A stretch of 64,000 nucleotides of DNA from contig JBDTVG010000164.1 of NCBI GenBank assembly GCA_040007395.1, forward strand, positions 1-64,000, given 5' to 3'. The notes beneath the pieces are model-generated. The model saw nothing but the letters and a program-made list of their open reading frames with translations, had not been told where the DNA came from and searched no databases. Each line of letters opens with the position of its first letter. Position 1 is the first letter of the stretch. The position numbers and the translations under genes are program-made. This stretch comes from DATGFK01 sp040007395 (GTDB taxonomy: Bacteria > Chloroflexota > Anaerolineae > Aggregatilineales > UBA2796). Below, piece by piece: positions 34,924 to 43,413 of this stretch.

Positions 34924-35319
34924 ATGTCAACAGGCAGCGTTTCATGGGTTTTGTTTCAGGCTCAAAGTTTAGACATAGAGAAAGTGCATGAGATACTTCT
35001 GGACACTGGATTATCGATACTGAGACAACCGGACAAATTCGCTGTCTGGCAGGAAAATGGTTCACTGCTATTTATTACTTTGGCCTGTAGCGAATTAGTA
35101 AGGCAGGAGTCGGTACAAATAGGACAGGATACGCCTTATGCCGAGGATTTGAGCCGATGCAATGTACGTATTGAAATTGCCTTTGACGATCTTCAAGAAG
35201 TCAGAATGGAAGCAGAAACACTGATCGAGGTGCAAAGTTCATTACAGGAAGCTACTCAAGGCTATATTTTCAATATTTGGAACCAAAAAATTGCACCGCC
35301 GCCTGAATATGAGGATTAA
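34924..35319 (+). CDS. Small protein of unknown function within the VWA operon
   Basis: A 131-residue soluble acidic protein that I do not recognise. It starts at an ATG preceded only by a weak AGAAG. The sequence alternates hydrophobic strands and amphipathic helices (VSWVLFQAQSLDIEKVHEILLDTG, KFAVWQENGSLLFITLACSE, CNVRIEIAFDDLQEVRMEAETLIEVQ, ending APPPEYED). The layout resembles small immunity-like or adaptor proteins. It sits between the two VWA genes, 43 bp after one and 124 bp before the other, much like the MazF-like gene sits between moxR and DUF58. Confidence 0.6.
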   Translation: MSTGSVSWVLFQAQSLDIEKVHEILLDTGLSILRQPDKFAVWQENGSLLFITLACSELVRQESVQIGQDTPYAEDLSRCNVRIEIAFDDLQEVRMEAETLIEVQSSLQEATQGYIFNIWNQKIAPPPEYED

Positions 35320-35443
35320 TGGTGCAACTTACATCAGTTTGCCTAAAGCAGTAGGATAAGGAAAATTGCCTACATTCTTGAGGTAATGCGCTATCCACGA
35401 TACCGTGCGATAATTTGTACAACTGAGATAGGGTTATTGGGTA

Positions 35444-38407
35444 ATGTCCTTCTCTAATCCGCTTGCGTTAGCTTTACTGTTAGCAATCCCCTACTTTATC
35501 TGGTTGGGTTGGCCTCGTGTAGCCTATCGCCGCCGCCGCGATCTTGCGAGTCTGCTGCTGCGGCTGGTGCTTGTCGTACTGTTGGTGCTAGGGTTGGCTG
35601 GCCTGCAAGTCGTTCAAGCCGCCGATAAACTGGCAGTTGTGTTTCTAATCGACGAATCAGACAGCATTGATCAAGCCGCCCGCGATCAGGCACAAAAGTA
35701 TGTGCGTGATGCGATGAGCAAAATGAGTCTGGAAGATCGCGCTGGGGTGGTCGTCTTTGGCAAGAACGCATTGGTCGATCATCCAGTGTCGGTGGGCAAA
35801 GATCCCGGTACGATTGCTTCTGCCCCGGTGCGGCTGGATACGAATATTGCCGGGGCAATTCGGCTTGGGTTGGCGATGTTCCCCACCGATACCGCCCGCC
35901 GCCTTGTGATTCTTAGCGATGGTGTGGAAACGACAGGTAACGCTATCGAAGCGGCACGGTTAGCCGCTGCCACCAACGTTCAGATCGATGTAGTGCCGTT
36001 GCAGCGCAAAGTGGGGCCGGAAGTGCTGGTCAGCGATGTACGACTACCCACAACGGTCAATCAGGGTCAAACCTTTGATCTGGGCATCACCGTGCAAAGT
36101 CAGGTGGACACCACCGCCGATCTGACAGTTTTGTCGGCAGGAACCGTGATCCAGACCAAGCGCGTGGATCTCAAGTCGGGCACGAATAATTTTGTGCTCA
36201 GTCTGTCCGCGCCGCGTCAGGGCTTCACCGACTTTCAGGTGCGCGTTGATCCGCCGGGGCAGAGTGATACGTTTTACCAGAACAACGAACTATCGGGCTT
36301 TAGTGAGATTACTGGCCCGCCGCGCATCCTGTTGATTAGCCAGAAGCCAGAGGAAATCGCGGCGCTACTGCCTGCTTTGCAACAGCAAGGGATTGCTGTC
36401 GATGTTCAGGGGCCAAACGATCTTCCGATTGGGTTGTCGCCGTTAGCAGCCTACAAATCGGTGGTGCTGGCAAACGTTTCGGCAACGGAACTCAGCGAAC
36501 AGCGGATGCGCGTGCTGCAAACCTACGTGCGCGATCTGGGCGGCGGCTTGGTCGTGATCGGCGGGCCAGACAGCTATGGTGCAGGTGGCTACTTTAAGAC
36601 CCCCCTCGAAGAAACGCTGCCTGTCGAAAGCCGCATCAAGGATCAAAAACGTGTTCCGAAACTGCTCATGGTTTATGTGATAGACCGTTCGGGCAGTATG
36701 GAGGCCATTGAGTCGGGCAATACCGTTACCAATCTCGAACTGGCGAAGGAAGCTGCCCGTCGCTCTATCGAATTCCTGTTTCCGCAAGATCGCGCCGGGG
36801 TGCTGTCTTTTGATAGCAACCCGCAGTGGTTGGTCAATATCCAAAATGTCAATGATCGTATCGCCGTCGAAAACCAGATGGGCACGCTGCGACCCGGTGG
36901 CGGTACGGATATTCTGGCAGCCGTAACCGAGATCGCCAAGACGGTTCCTACGGACGAGGCAACGCTCAAACATGTTATTCTGTTGACCGATGGCGGCGCA
37001 GATCCAACGGGCATTGTCGATATTGTTAAGAAGATGAACAGCCAATACGGCATCACGGTTACAGCCATCGGCATCGGTTCGCAGGTTCCGCCCTTTATGA
37101 AAGATATTGCGATTGCGGGGCGTGGCATCTATTACAATGTGACGGCTACTGCTAACCTTCCGCAGATTTTCACCGCCGATACAGTCATCGCTACACGTTC
37201 GTACATCATCGAGAATGAGATTACGCCGGGTCAGAGCGCCAACAGTCCGATTATGCAGGGCATTACCGCCGTGCCAACGCTGTTGGGCTATGTCGCTACC
37301 ACAGCCAAAGATACCGCGACAGTGATTCTACGCGCTCCCGGTTTCGATGATCCGCTGTTGGCAACATGGCAGTACGGGTTGGGTCGCGCCGTCGCGTGGA
37401 CTTCCGACGCAACAACTCGCTGGGGGCGTAACTGGACGAACTGGGCAGAATTCGGGCGCTTCTGGAGTCAAGTGATCCGCTATACGATTACTGATGCTAC
37501 CACAAATCGCGTTGATGCGCGTGTGGAGCAGCGCAACGGGCAGTCGGTGTTGGTGGTTGAAGCCCGTGATGACAACGGCGGACTGCTAAACAGTATGAAC
37601 CTTGATGCGTCTGTCATCGATCCAAAATTGAAAGCCCAAACTATTAAGCTGCAACAGGTTGCACCGGGACGCTACGAAGCAACTTTTGATCCGCAGAGCG
37701 AAGGGGCCTATTTTCTACGTATTGGCGGGACAGGCGCTCCGGGAACGCAGATTGCCGTCGCCCAAACGGCTGGCTGGGTACTCAGCTATTCGCCAGAATA
37801 TCGGCTTCGTGATACAAATATTAACTTGTTAGACGATCTCACACGCCTGACCAGCGGTAGAGTTATTACCGATAAGCCAGAGTTGGCCTTCGACCACACG
37901 ATCCGCGAAACGTTAGCGGCAACGTCGTTATGGCCTTGGTTGCTGCTTATCGCCATACTGCTGCTTCCTCTGGATATTGCTGTGCGGCGAATCATGTTGA
38001 CGCAGAGCGATGTTCGCAGAGCAGTAAACTGGGGTCGAGATCGGCTTGGCATTGGGCAACGCAGTCCGCTGCCAGCACTGGCAGCCTCGGAGCGGATCAC
38101 GCGACTCAGGGATGCGAAGGAACGCGCAACGACTGCCGCCGCGACTCCGGCAGCACTGACTCCAACTCCGGCGGAACCGGTGAGCGATTTCAATCGCTTC
38201 AGGATTGAACGGGATTTAGTTGAATCGCCAGCACCGGAAGCGCTGCCGGCCATGCCAAAGGTCGTAGTGCCGCCGCCGACTCCATCGGCAGCAGCGAAAC
38301 CGTCCGCACCACCATCGGCAGAGTCGTCAAGTACCGAGGAGTCAGCACCCGCTGCTGGGTCGTTGGCGGCACGGCTGCTGGATAAACGGAAAACACGTGG
38401 AGACTAA
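35444..38407 (+). CDS. Large membrane protein with two VWA domains and a glutamine-amidotransferase-like region
   Basis: A 987-residue protein. Two N-terminal helices (PLALALLLAIPYFIWLGW and LLLRLVLVVLLVLGLAGL) precede a first VWA domain with MIDAS DESDS (Asp70-Ser72-Ser74). An Ig-like part follows, then a class I glutamine-amidotransferase-like fold (LGGGLVVIGGPDSYGAGGY, near 365-383) without an obvious catalytic cysteine. The second VWA domain has a full MIDAS DRSGSM (Asp414-Met419). A late helix (LWPWLLLIAILLLPLDIAVRR) and an Ala/Pro-rich cytoplasmic tail of about 130 residues end it. This architecture occurs beside BatA-like proteins in several phyla. It closes the MoxR-type gene set. Confidence 0.88.
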   Translation: MSFSNPLALALLLAIPYFIWLGWPRVAYRRRRDLASLLLRLVLVVLLVLGLAGLQVVQAADKLAVVFLIDESDSIDQAARDQAQKYVRDAMSKMSLEDRAGVVVFGKNALVDHPVSVGKDPGTIASAPVRLDTNIAGAIRLGLAMFPTDTARRLVILSDGVETTGNAIEAARLAAATNVQIDVVPLQRKVGPEVLVSDVRLPTTVNQGQTFDLGITVQSQVDTTADLTVLSAGTVIQTKRVDLKSGTNNFVLSLSAPRQGFTDFQVRVDPPGQSDTFYQNNELSGFSEITGPPRILLISQKPEEIAALLPALQQQGIAVDVQGPNDLPIGLSPLAAYKSVVLANVSATELSEQRMRVLQTYVRDLGGGLVVIGGPDSYGAGGYFKTPLEETLPVESRIKDQKRVPKLLMVYVIDRSGSMEAIESGNTVTNLELAKEAARRSIEFLFPQDRAGVLSFDSNPQWLVNIQNVNDRIAVENQMGTLRPGGGTDILAAVTEIAKTVPTDEATLKHVILLTDGGADPTGIVDIVKKMNSQYGITVTAIGIGSQVPPFMKDIAIAGRGIYYNVTATANLPQIFTADTVIATRSYIIENEITPGQSANSPIMQGITAVPTLLGYVATTAKDTATVILRAPGFDDPLLATWQYGLGRAVAWTSDATTRWGRNWTNWAEFGRFWSQVIRYTITDATTNRVDARVEQRNGQSVLVVEARDDNGGLLNSMNLDASVIDPKLKAQTIKLQQVAPGRYEATFDPQSEGAYFLRIGGTGAPGTQIAVAQTAGWVLSYSPEYRLRDTNINLLDDLTRLTSGRVITDKPELAFDHTIRETLAATSLWPWLLLIAILLLPLDIAVRRIMLTQSDVRRAVNWGRDRLGIGQRSPLPALAASERITRLRDAKERATTAAATPAALTPTPAEPVSDFNRFRIERDLVESPAPEALPAMPKVVVPPPTPSAAAKPSAPPSAESSSTEESAPAAGSLAARLLDKRKTRGD

Positions 38408-38455
38408 TTTCACAGCTTACTGGATCATCACTAGCAAAGGCGAACAACAAGGGCT

Positions 38456-39445
38456 ATGCCGATCACCAACCTGCTTCTCTACAATAGAACTTTTCGACGT
38501 ATTTTGTTCGCTGTGATCTTGTTTTTGTTTGTGCTGTTACTAACGGGGTGTGCCACCGATGCCAGCGGCGAAGGCAGCACACCGATTGTTATGTTTCCGA
38601 CAAGAATCCCGCCGGGAACGCTGCTGCCAACTTACTCATTTGATACACCCAGTGCGCCGGGAGGGGCAACCTTGCCGCCGCGTGCGACTAACGTTATCCC
38701 TACCACACGCCCGCCGACTCAGATCCCGCCGACCATTGTGCCGACCATTGATGCAAACTGGACACCTATTGCGAACGGGATAGATTACCGCCGCTTATTT
38801 CTGACCAATGCCAATGGGCAGGGCGCAGGATTGTTGGTGACGCGCCTCGATCCGGCAAAAGTTACCTTCAAAGTCAAGTATAATCCGGGGCAATCCAAGA
38901 GTATTCAGGATTGGCTGTTGGCGCTGCCGGGAGCCATCGCTATCGTCAATGCTAATTTTTACGATCAGTCCAGTAACCCGATTGGCCTCGTCTCCACCGA
39001 TAGCAACCTGTTTGGCAGGTCATCAGGCCGCAATGATGGCGGGTTGTTTCAGGTACGCGGCAATGCTGTCAAAGTGCGTTCGCTGTATCTTGAACCGTAC
39101 AACAATACTGAGCGTTTCGATCAGGTTATCGAAGGCTTCCCAATGTTGATGGTGCAAGGGCAAGTCGCACCTGCCTTTGACCGCACCCTCATTAACACCC
39201 CGGATCGGCGCACCGTGATTGCGCAGGATGTACATGGGCGTATCCTGATTATCGTTACGTCTCCCGGTGTAGCTTCTTTCAGCGACATGGCGAAATGGTT
39301 GGGTGTTTCTGGCCTTGAGGTGGACACCGCGCTGTGTTTGGACGGGGGCAGTTCAACGAGCATGTATCTGGCAACTGGTGGGCCGTCGGCGGTTACACCG
39401 GGATTCAAACCTGTGCCAGTCGTGTTGGCGGTTTATTCACGATGA
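38456..39445 (+). CDS. Phosphodiester glycosidase (NAGPA) domain lipoprotein
   Basis: A lipoprotein signal peptide (LFAVILFLFVLLLTGC) is followed by a Pro/Thr-rich spacer of about 70 residues and a NAGPA-type phosphodiester glycosidase domain. Its signature is visible as AIVNANFYD, NDGGLFQV and, near the end, ALCLDGGSSTSMYL. Family members cleave N-acetylglucosamine from phosphodiester-linked glycans; bacterial versions act on cell-wall or exopolysaccharide substrates. It follows the VWA gene by 48 bp and overlaps the aminotransferase start as ATGA. Confidence 0.87.
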   Translation: MPITNLLLYNRTFRRILFAVILFLFVLLLTGCATDASGEGSTPIVMFPTRIPPGTLLPTYSFDTPSAPGGATLPPRATNVIPTTRPPTQIPPTIVPTIDANWTPIANGIDYRRLFLTNANGQGAGLLVTRLDPAKVTFKVKYNPGQSKSIQDWLLALPGAIAIVNANFYDQSSNPIGLVSTDSNLFGRSSGRNDGGLFQVRGNAVKVRSLYLEPYNNTERFDQVIEGFPMLMVQGQVAPAFDRTLINTPDRRTVIAQDVHGRILIIVTSPGVASFSDMAKWLGVSGLEVDTALCLDGGSSTSMYLATGGPSAVTPGFKPVPVVLAVYSR

Positions 39446-40290
39446 CGATGCTTCCTAGCATCCCCATTGCACTCTTGACCCCACAAGGCTTGACTGAGGT
39501 TTCCTATACAGCGACCTCGCTGGCTGAGGCGGCTAGCAAAGAACCATCGGGGGTTTATACGGTGGCTCGCACTTTTGACCACGACAAAGCCCTATTGCTC
39601 GACGATCACCTTGATCGATTGGAGCGTTCGGCACAGTTGGAAGGGATCGCGGTCAAGCTAGATCGCTCTGCATTGCGGGCGGCGCTGCGGACTCTGATCG
39701 GCAGATCGGGCTATTCAGGCGATACCGACTCGCGCTTTCGCCTGACTATTCCCCATGCCCAGCCCGACCATGTGTACCTCTCGTTGGAACCTTTTCACCC
39801 TGTGCCCGCCGAGATAATTACCAATGGCGCACGGGTTGTCACCGCTCATGTAGCGCGCGAGAATCCCATTGCGAAGACGACGGCATGGATGTCCGCCCGT
39901 AAAGCGACTGTCGAGAGCTTTCCAACGGGCATATACGAGGGCATTCTGGTTTCGCCCGAAGGGTTATTGTTGGAAGGAACCAGCAGCAACTTTTACGCGG
40001 TGGTGAACGGAACCTTGTATACCGCCGACGATAACCGGGTACTGTCGGGTATCGCACGGCGATTGCTGCTCAAGGTTGCGGCTGAGATTCTCCCCATAAC
40101 ACTTACGCCGATCCGCGAAACCGAAATTGGTTCAGTGGAGGAAGCGTTGTTAACCAGCGCCGGACGAGGAGTCGTGCCGATAATTGAGATCGATGGTCAT
40201 CGTATTGGTAGTGGTAAACCGGGGCACATTACGCAGCGGCTACACGAAGCCTACGATAGTTGGGCGAGTGCTCATCTGGAACCAATATAA
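39442..40290 (+). CDS. Class IV PLP-dependent aminotransferase (aminodeoxychorismate lyase/branched-chain type)
   Basis: The ATG at 39442 overlaps the upstream stop (ATGA), so translation is coupled, giving 282 residues. The fold-type IV pattern is clear: GVYTVARTFDHDKALLLDDHLDRLERSA near the start, a catalytic-lysine region AKTTAWMSARKA, and the conserved glutamate with cofactor-phosphate contacts in LLLEGTSSNFYAV. RVLSGIARRLLL and EALLTSAGRGVVPI follow. Whether it is a PabC-type lyase or a transaminase cannot be settled, since the specificity residues overlap. Pairing with a glycosidase lipoprotein is not a known pathway link. Confidence 0.85.
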   Translation: MTMLPSIPIALLTPQGLTEVSYTATSLAEAASKEPSGVYTVARTFDHDKALLLDDHLDRLERSAQLEGIAVKLDRSALRAALRTLIGRSGYSGDTDSRFRLTIPHAQPDHVYLSLEPFHPVPAEIITNGARVVTAHVARENPIAKTTAWMSARKATVESFPTGIYEGILVSPEGLLLEGTSSNFYAVVNGTLYTADDNRVLSGIARRLLLKVAAEILPITLTPIRETEIGSVEEALLTSAGRGVVPIIEIDGHRIGSGKPGHITQRLHEAYDSWASAHLEPI

Positions 40291-40431
40291 CAATATTAAC
40301 TCAAAATTGAATAGTCTTTACTAACGCCACCCTGCTGTACCTAACTGTTCCCTTGCTACCGTGCAGGCAAATTTTTTTGGCCTATAATGCCAATTTATCG
40401 TTTATCAATTCCTTTCGGAAGGAAATTTAGA

Positions 40432-40833
40432 ATGAATACAAGTGTTTCGGTTCGTGAGCGGGGTGGCTGCTTAACAGCGTATTTAGTTGCTACCATTTTC
40501 TTCGCCATTTTGGGATTGATCTTGCTGGTGACGGCGGGAGCCGCCCTCAGTGCAGCAGTCGCAGCAGGAGCAGTCTCAGGAGCCGATATTCCGAGCGTAT
40601 CGCCGCTGCCGATCATTCTCTCAGTGGTGTCGGTCATTGTCGCTATTATCGGGGTGGTTGGCGCATGGACATGGAAAAAATGGGGTATCTATCTAATTGG
40701 TGCCTCATTTATCATTAGCGCACTAGGCAGTATCATTGGTGGCAGTTTTGTTAGCGCAGTAGTTGGGCTGTTGATCGAAGCGGCTATCCTGTGGTATTTG
40801 CTCAAGGACAAATGGGCGCTTTTTGAAGGCTGA
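40432..40833 (+). CDS. Small polytopic membrane protein
   Basis: A 133-residue protein with three to four hydrophobic helices (AYLVATIFFAILGLILLVTAGAAL, PIILSVVSVIVAIIGVVGAW, GIYLIGASFIISALG, AVVGLLIEAAILWYLL). The ATG at 40432 is chosen because AAGGA lies about 9 bp upstream; the frame from 40387 has no ribosome site. No functional family recognised. It precedes the TetR gene, whose operator lies in the gap between them. Confidence 0.65.
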   Translation: MNTSVSVRERGGCLTAYLVATIFFAILGLILLVTAGAALSAAVAAGAVSGADIPSVSPLPIILSVVSVIVAIIGVVGAWTWKKWGIYLIGASFIISALGSIIGGSFVSAVVGLLIEAAILWYLLKDKWALFEG

Positions 40834-40918
40834 TTGCACTTTGCGTGTTCGTCACCGCCGCACTGATATGCGGCGTTGAAAATACAAGATTTCCCAACAA
40901 AAACAGATCGGTTATAAG

Positions 40919-40936
40919 ACCTAACGGTCATTAGGT
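40919..40936. promoter_or_regulatory. TetR-type operator
   Basis: ACCTAACGGTCATTAGGT is an 18-bp near-palindrome (7 of 9 half-site positions match). It lies directly after a TTATAA that could be a -10 element and 95 bp upstream of a tetR gene. The form fits autoregulation by the downstream regulator. Confidence 0.55.
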
Positions 40937-40937
40937 T

Positions 40938-40984
40938 AACTCACCCAACGCTTCTCGCAGTGGAGAAGGGGCGTTGGGTGAGTT
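40938..40984. repeat. Long inverted repeat (hairpin)
   Basis: The perfect 14-bp arms AACTCACCCAACGC and GCGTTGGGTGAGTT enclose an inner CTTCTC/GAGAAG stem. The CTCACCCAAC outer arm resembles the repeats at 3596 and 31222, so it is probably a diverged member of that family. It lies in the leader between the operator and the tetR start. Confidence 0.7.
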
Positions 40985-41030
40985 ATCTTTTAGCATAAGT
41001 TCAGCGGCAAATGGTGGAGGTAATAAGACG

Positions 41031-41654
41031 ATGAGCGCCGATAAAGTTCAACGCGTCGAAAACGACACAGCGCAGCGCATTCTGGCAGCCGCCCTACAGA
41101 TCTTTCTCGAAAAAGGGTACAGCGCCGCCACCACTCGCGCCATTGCCGAGTTGGCTGATGTAAACGAAGTCACTTTATTTCGACATTTTGGCAGTAAGAA
41201 AAACCTGCTCACTGCCGTTGTGGAGCGCTATTCTCCTTTGAAGGGGTTGATCGCGCTGCTGTCTGAGCAGTTGACTGGCGACTTTTATCAGGATTTACGT
41301 GCGCTCAGCGACTATATTGTTCACAGTATGGCGGAGCAACCTGATATTATGCGACTCGTGCTGTTTGAGTCCCATCAAATTCCTGAACTGCGTGATATGC
41401 TCGACTTTATCCCACAACAAATCATTAGGTTGTTGACAGACTATTTCACCCAACAAACCCTCAGTGGCACGTTGCGCTCCGATTTGCACCCCACACTGAT
41501 TGCACAAACATTTTTTGGATTTTTCGCTACCTTCGGTGTTGGGGTGCGGATGCGGCAAGAGCGAAATCTGGACATGACAATTTCGGTAGAAATGGCGCAG
41601 GCACAGCTTTTAGAGATGTTTCTGCATGGGGTAACACCAAATGACTCCACATAA
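41031..41654 (+). CDS. TetR family transcriptional regulator
   Basis: The ATG at 41031 follows GGAGG by about 10 bp; the longer frame from 40974 would be read through the hairpin. HTH: AQRILAAALQIFLEKGYSAATTRAIAELADVNEVTLFRHFGSKKNLL, residues about 13-60. The C-terminal domain resembles the AcrR/TetR_C group (TGDFYQDLRALSDYIVHSMAEQPDIMRLVLFES). No divergent or downstream target gene is obvious. The operator-like palindrome at 40919-40936 suggests autoregulation and perhaps control of the membrane protein gene just before it. Confidence 0.88.
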   Translation: MSADKVQRVENDTAQRILAAALQIFLEKGYSAATTRAIAELADVNEVTLFRHFGSKKNLLTAVVERYSPLKGLIALLSEQLTGDFYQDLRALSDYIVHSMAEQPDIMRLVLFESHQIPELRDMLDFIPQQIIRLLTDYFTQQTLSGTLRSDLHPTLIAQTFFGFFATFGVGVRMRQERNLDMTISVEMAQAQLLEMFLHGVTPNDST

Positions 41655-41719
41655 TCGTGACCTTGCCAAACTAAATTATAGTAGTAGCACACATGACAGA
41701 GTACTTCGGTTTAGTGGCG

Positions 41720-43291
41720 TTATCGGTAGCGCTCATTGGCTTTCAATAATGTTTCCAGCGACTTGATAAGCCGATCCATATCATTATGAAAATCGGGGTC
41801 AGCGCGAACCGAAGCGCCATTACAGTACACCAACTCGCGCAGATTCGAGGGAAGATGTTCCTTACGCGGCATTACGGTATCCTGCACTAGCAGGGGAATC
41901 ACGGGAATATCGGCGTTTAGGGCGGCTTCAATCTCTACACGCACAAAATCATCGGGGTTTTCGAGTCGTCGCTGTCCGAGTGCATCAGTGATATTCACCC
42001 ATTGTTGACCCATGACCACGAGTTCAACCACACATTTCTGGACAATATTCTCGATGTATTTCTTAAAATTCGTGCCAAGCGGCATGGAATTGAGGTCTCT
42101 GAAAATAATATCTTCGCCGAAATGCGCTACCAACCGATCGTAGATGCGCCCGGTGATGTCGGCACTATCACTCCGCCGATAGGAGATAAAGATCTTTGCT
42201 GAGTCACGCGCCGGGGCAGAAAGTGAGGTACGTGTCACACGCGGAGCGGGCATAGAAACCCGCGTTGCCATATTCAACCAATCTTCGGACTTTGGCTCAT
42301 TCGGCCTTGTCCGCGCTGGAAGGGTGTCGTCATTGAAAGTATCAAGAGGACCAGTCTTGCCTTTTGGGCTGTTGTTCAGTGCGGCTCTTTTCAGGCTTCT
42401 CAATTTGTCGAACACAAATGTTTCCTTATGGGCAATGCCCTGCACAGCGCTGGTGAAAGCTTCGGCAAAAGCGGTTACTGTCGGGTAGCGTGCCTCTGGC
42501 CTTTTGGCGATAGCCCGTTCGATCACTTGCGAGATCAATACAGTCGAATCTTCGCACAGTTGATGCACAGGAGTCGGCATCTCGTAGAGATGTTTGTGCA
42601 TAAGCGCTGAGAGTCCGTTGGACTGTATATCGAAGGCGGGAAACCCGGTGATTAGACTGTACATCAGTAGGCCAAGTGCATATTGATCGACGTAATGGGT
42701 AATCTGTTTTTCGTGCCAAATTTCGGGAGCCATGAAGGCGTAAGTACCCATCAATTTATCGAGGTGGTTCAAATCCTGAGTGCTGGTATCCAAAATGGTT
42801 GCGATACCGAAGTCCACGAGTATAGCTGCCCCGTGCTCGTCGAACATGATATTGCTCGGTTTGATGTCGCGGTGAATGACTCCCAGCCGATGGGCATAGT
42901 CCAACGCACTGGCAAGTTGCTTGAGCAGTTCCGCAATTCCTGAGAGCATGAAACGCCCTTGATTGTTAGACTGCTGTCTCCGAATACGTTCCGTCAGTGT
43001 GCCGCCCGTTAACAGACGCATGACAATGTAACTGGAATCATTCAGGATTCCATAATCGAATATTGGGACAATATTCGGATGTTGTAGCTTGGCGGCGATC
43101 TGCGCTTCGTGATTGAAACGTGTCGTATATTCCCCCTGACCGGCTAGATCAGGCAGCAGCATTTTGATGGCAACATTGCGCTTGAGGCTACTTTGGTAAG
43201 CCTGATAAACTACACTCATCCCGCCTGCGCCTAGGAGTTGGTTAAGTTTATATTGTCCAAGCTGTTGCCCCGCGAGGAATTGAATGTTCAT
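41720..43291 (-). CDS. Ser/Thr protein kinase-TIR domain fusion
   Basis: A 523-residue protein that appears wholly cytoplasmic. The kinase occupies about residues 12-285: glycine loop GAGGMSVVY (21-29), Lys43 in AIK, HRDIKPSN (140-147), DFG (160-162) and APE (188-190). A linker of about 90 residues leads to a C-terminal TIR domain starting KIFISYRRSDSADITGRIYDRL (about 376) with FRDLNSMPLGTNF and FVRVEIEAAL. The motifs are those of the bacterial TIR_2 group; acidic residues Glu443 and Glu445 are candidates for the NADase position, but this is inference. TIR domains in bacteria commonly make NAD-derived signals in defence or act as adaptors. The kinase could gate the TIR module. Stand-alone gene with its own promoter region. 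Confidence 0.92.
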   Translation of the reverse strand: MNIQFLAGQQLGQYKLNQLLGAGGMSVVYQAYQSSLKRNVAIKMLLPDLAGQGEYTTRFNHEAQIAAKLQHPNIVPIFDYGILNDSSYIVMRLLTGGTLTERIRRQQSNNQGRFMLSGIAELLKQLASALDYAHRLGVIHRDIKPSNIMFDEHGAAILVDFGIATILDTSTQDLNHLDKLMGTYAFMAPEIWHEKQITHYVDQYALGLLMYSLITGFPAFDIQSNGLSALMHKHLYEMPTPVHQLCEDSTVLISQVIERAIAKRPEARYPTVTAFAEAFTSAVQGIAHKETFVFDKLRSLKRAALNNSPKGKTGPLDTFNDDTLPARTRPNEPKSEDWLNMATRVSMPAPRVTRTSLSAPARDSAKIFISYRRSDSADITGRIYDRLVAHFGEDIIFRDLNSMPLGTNFKKYIENIVQKCVVELVVMGQQWVNITDALGQRRLENPDDFVRVEIEAALNADIPVIPLLVQDTVMPRKEHLPSNLRELVYCNGASVRADPDFHNDMDRLIKSLETLLKANERYR

Positions 43292-43413
43292 GGCTTGTCT
43301 ATCTTAAATCATCACACCGCTAATAAGTTGAGTATAGGTTTGTCTTTGGTTAGAGTCAAGTTAAAATGGATTTATTATATGGGACTGTTATAATCTAAAC
43401 GGAGTAAAGAAAA

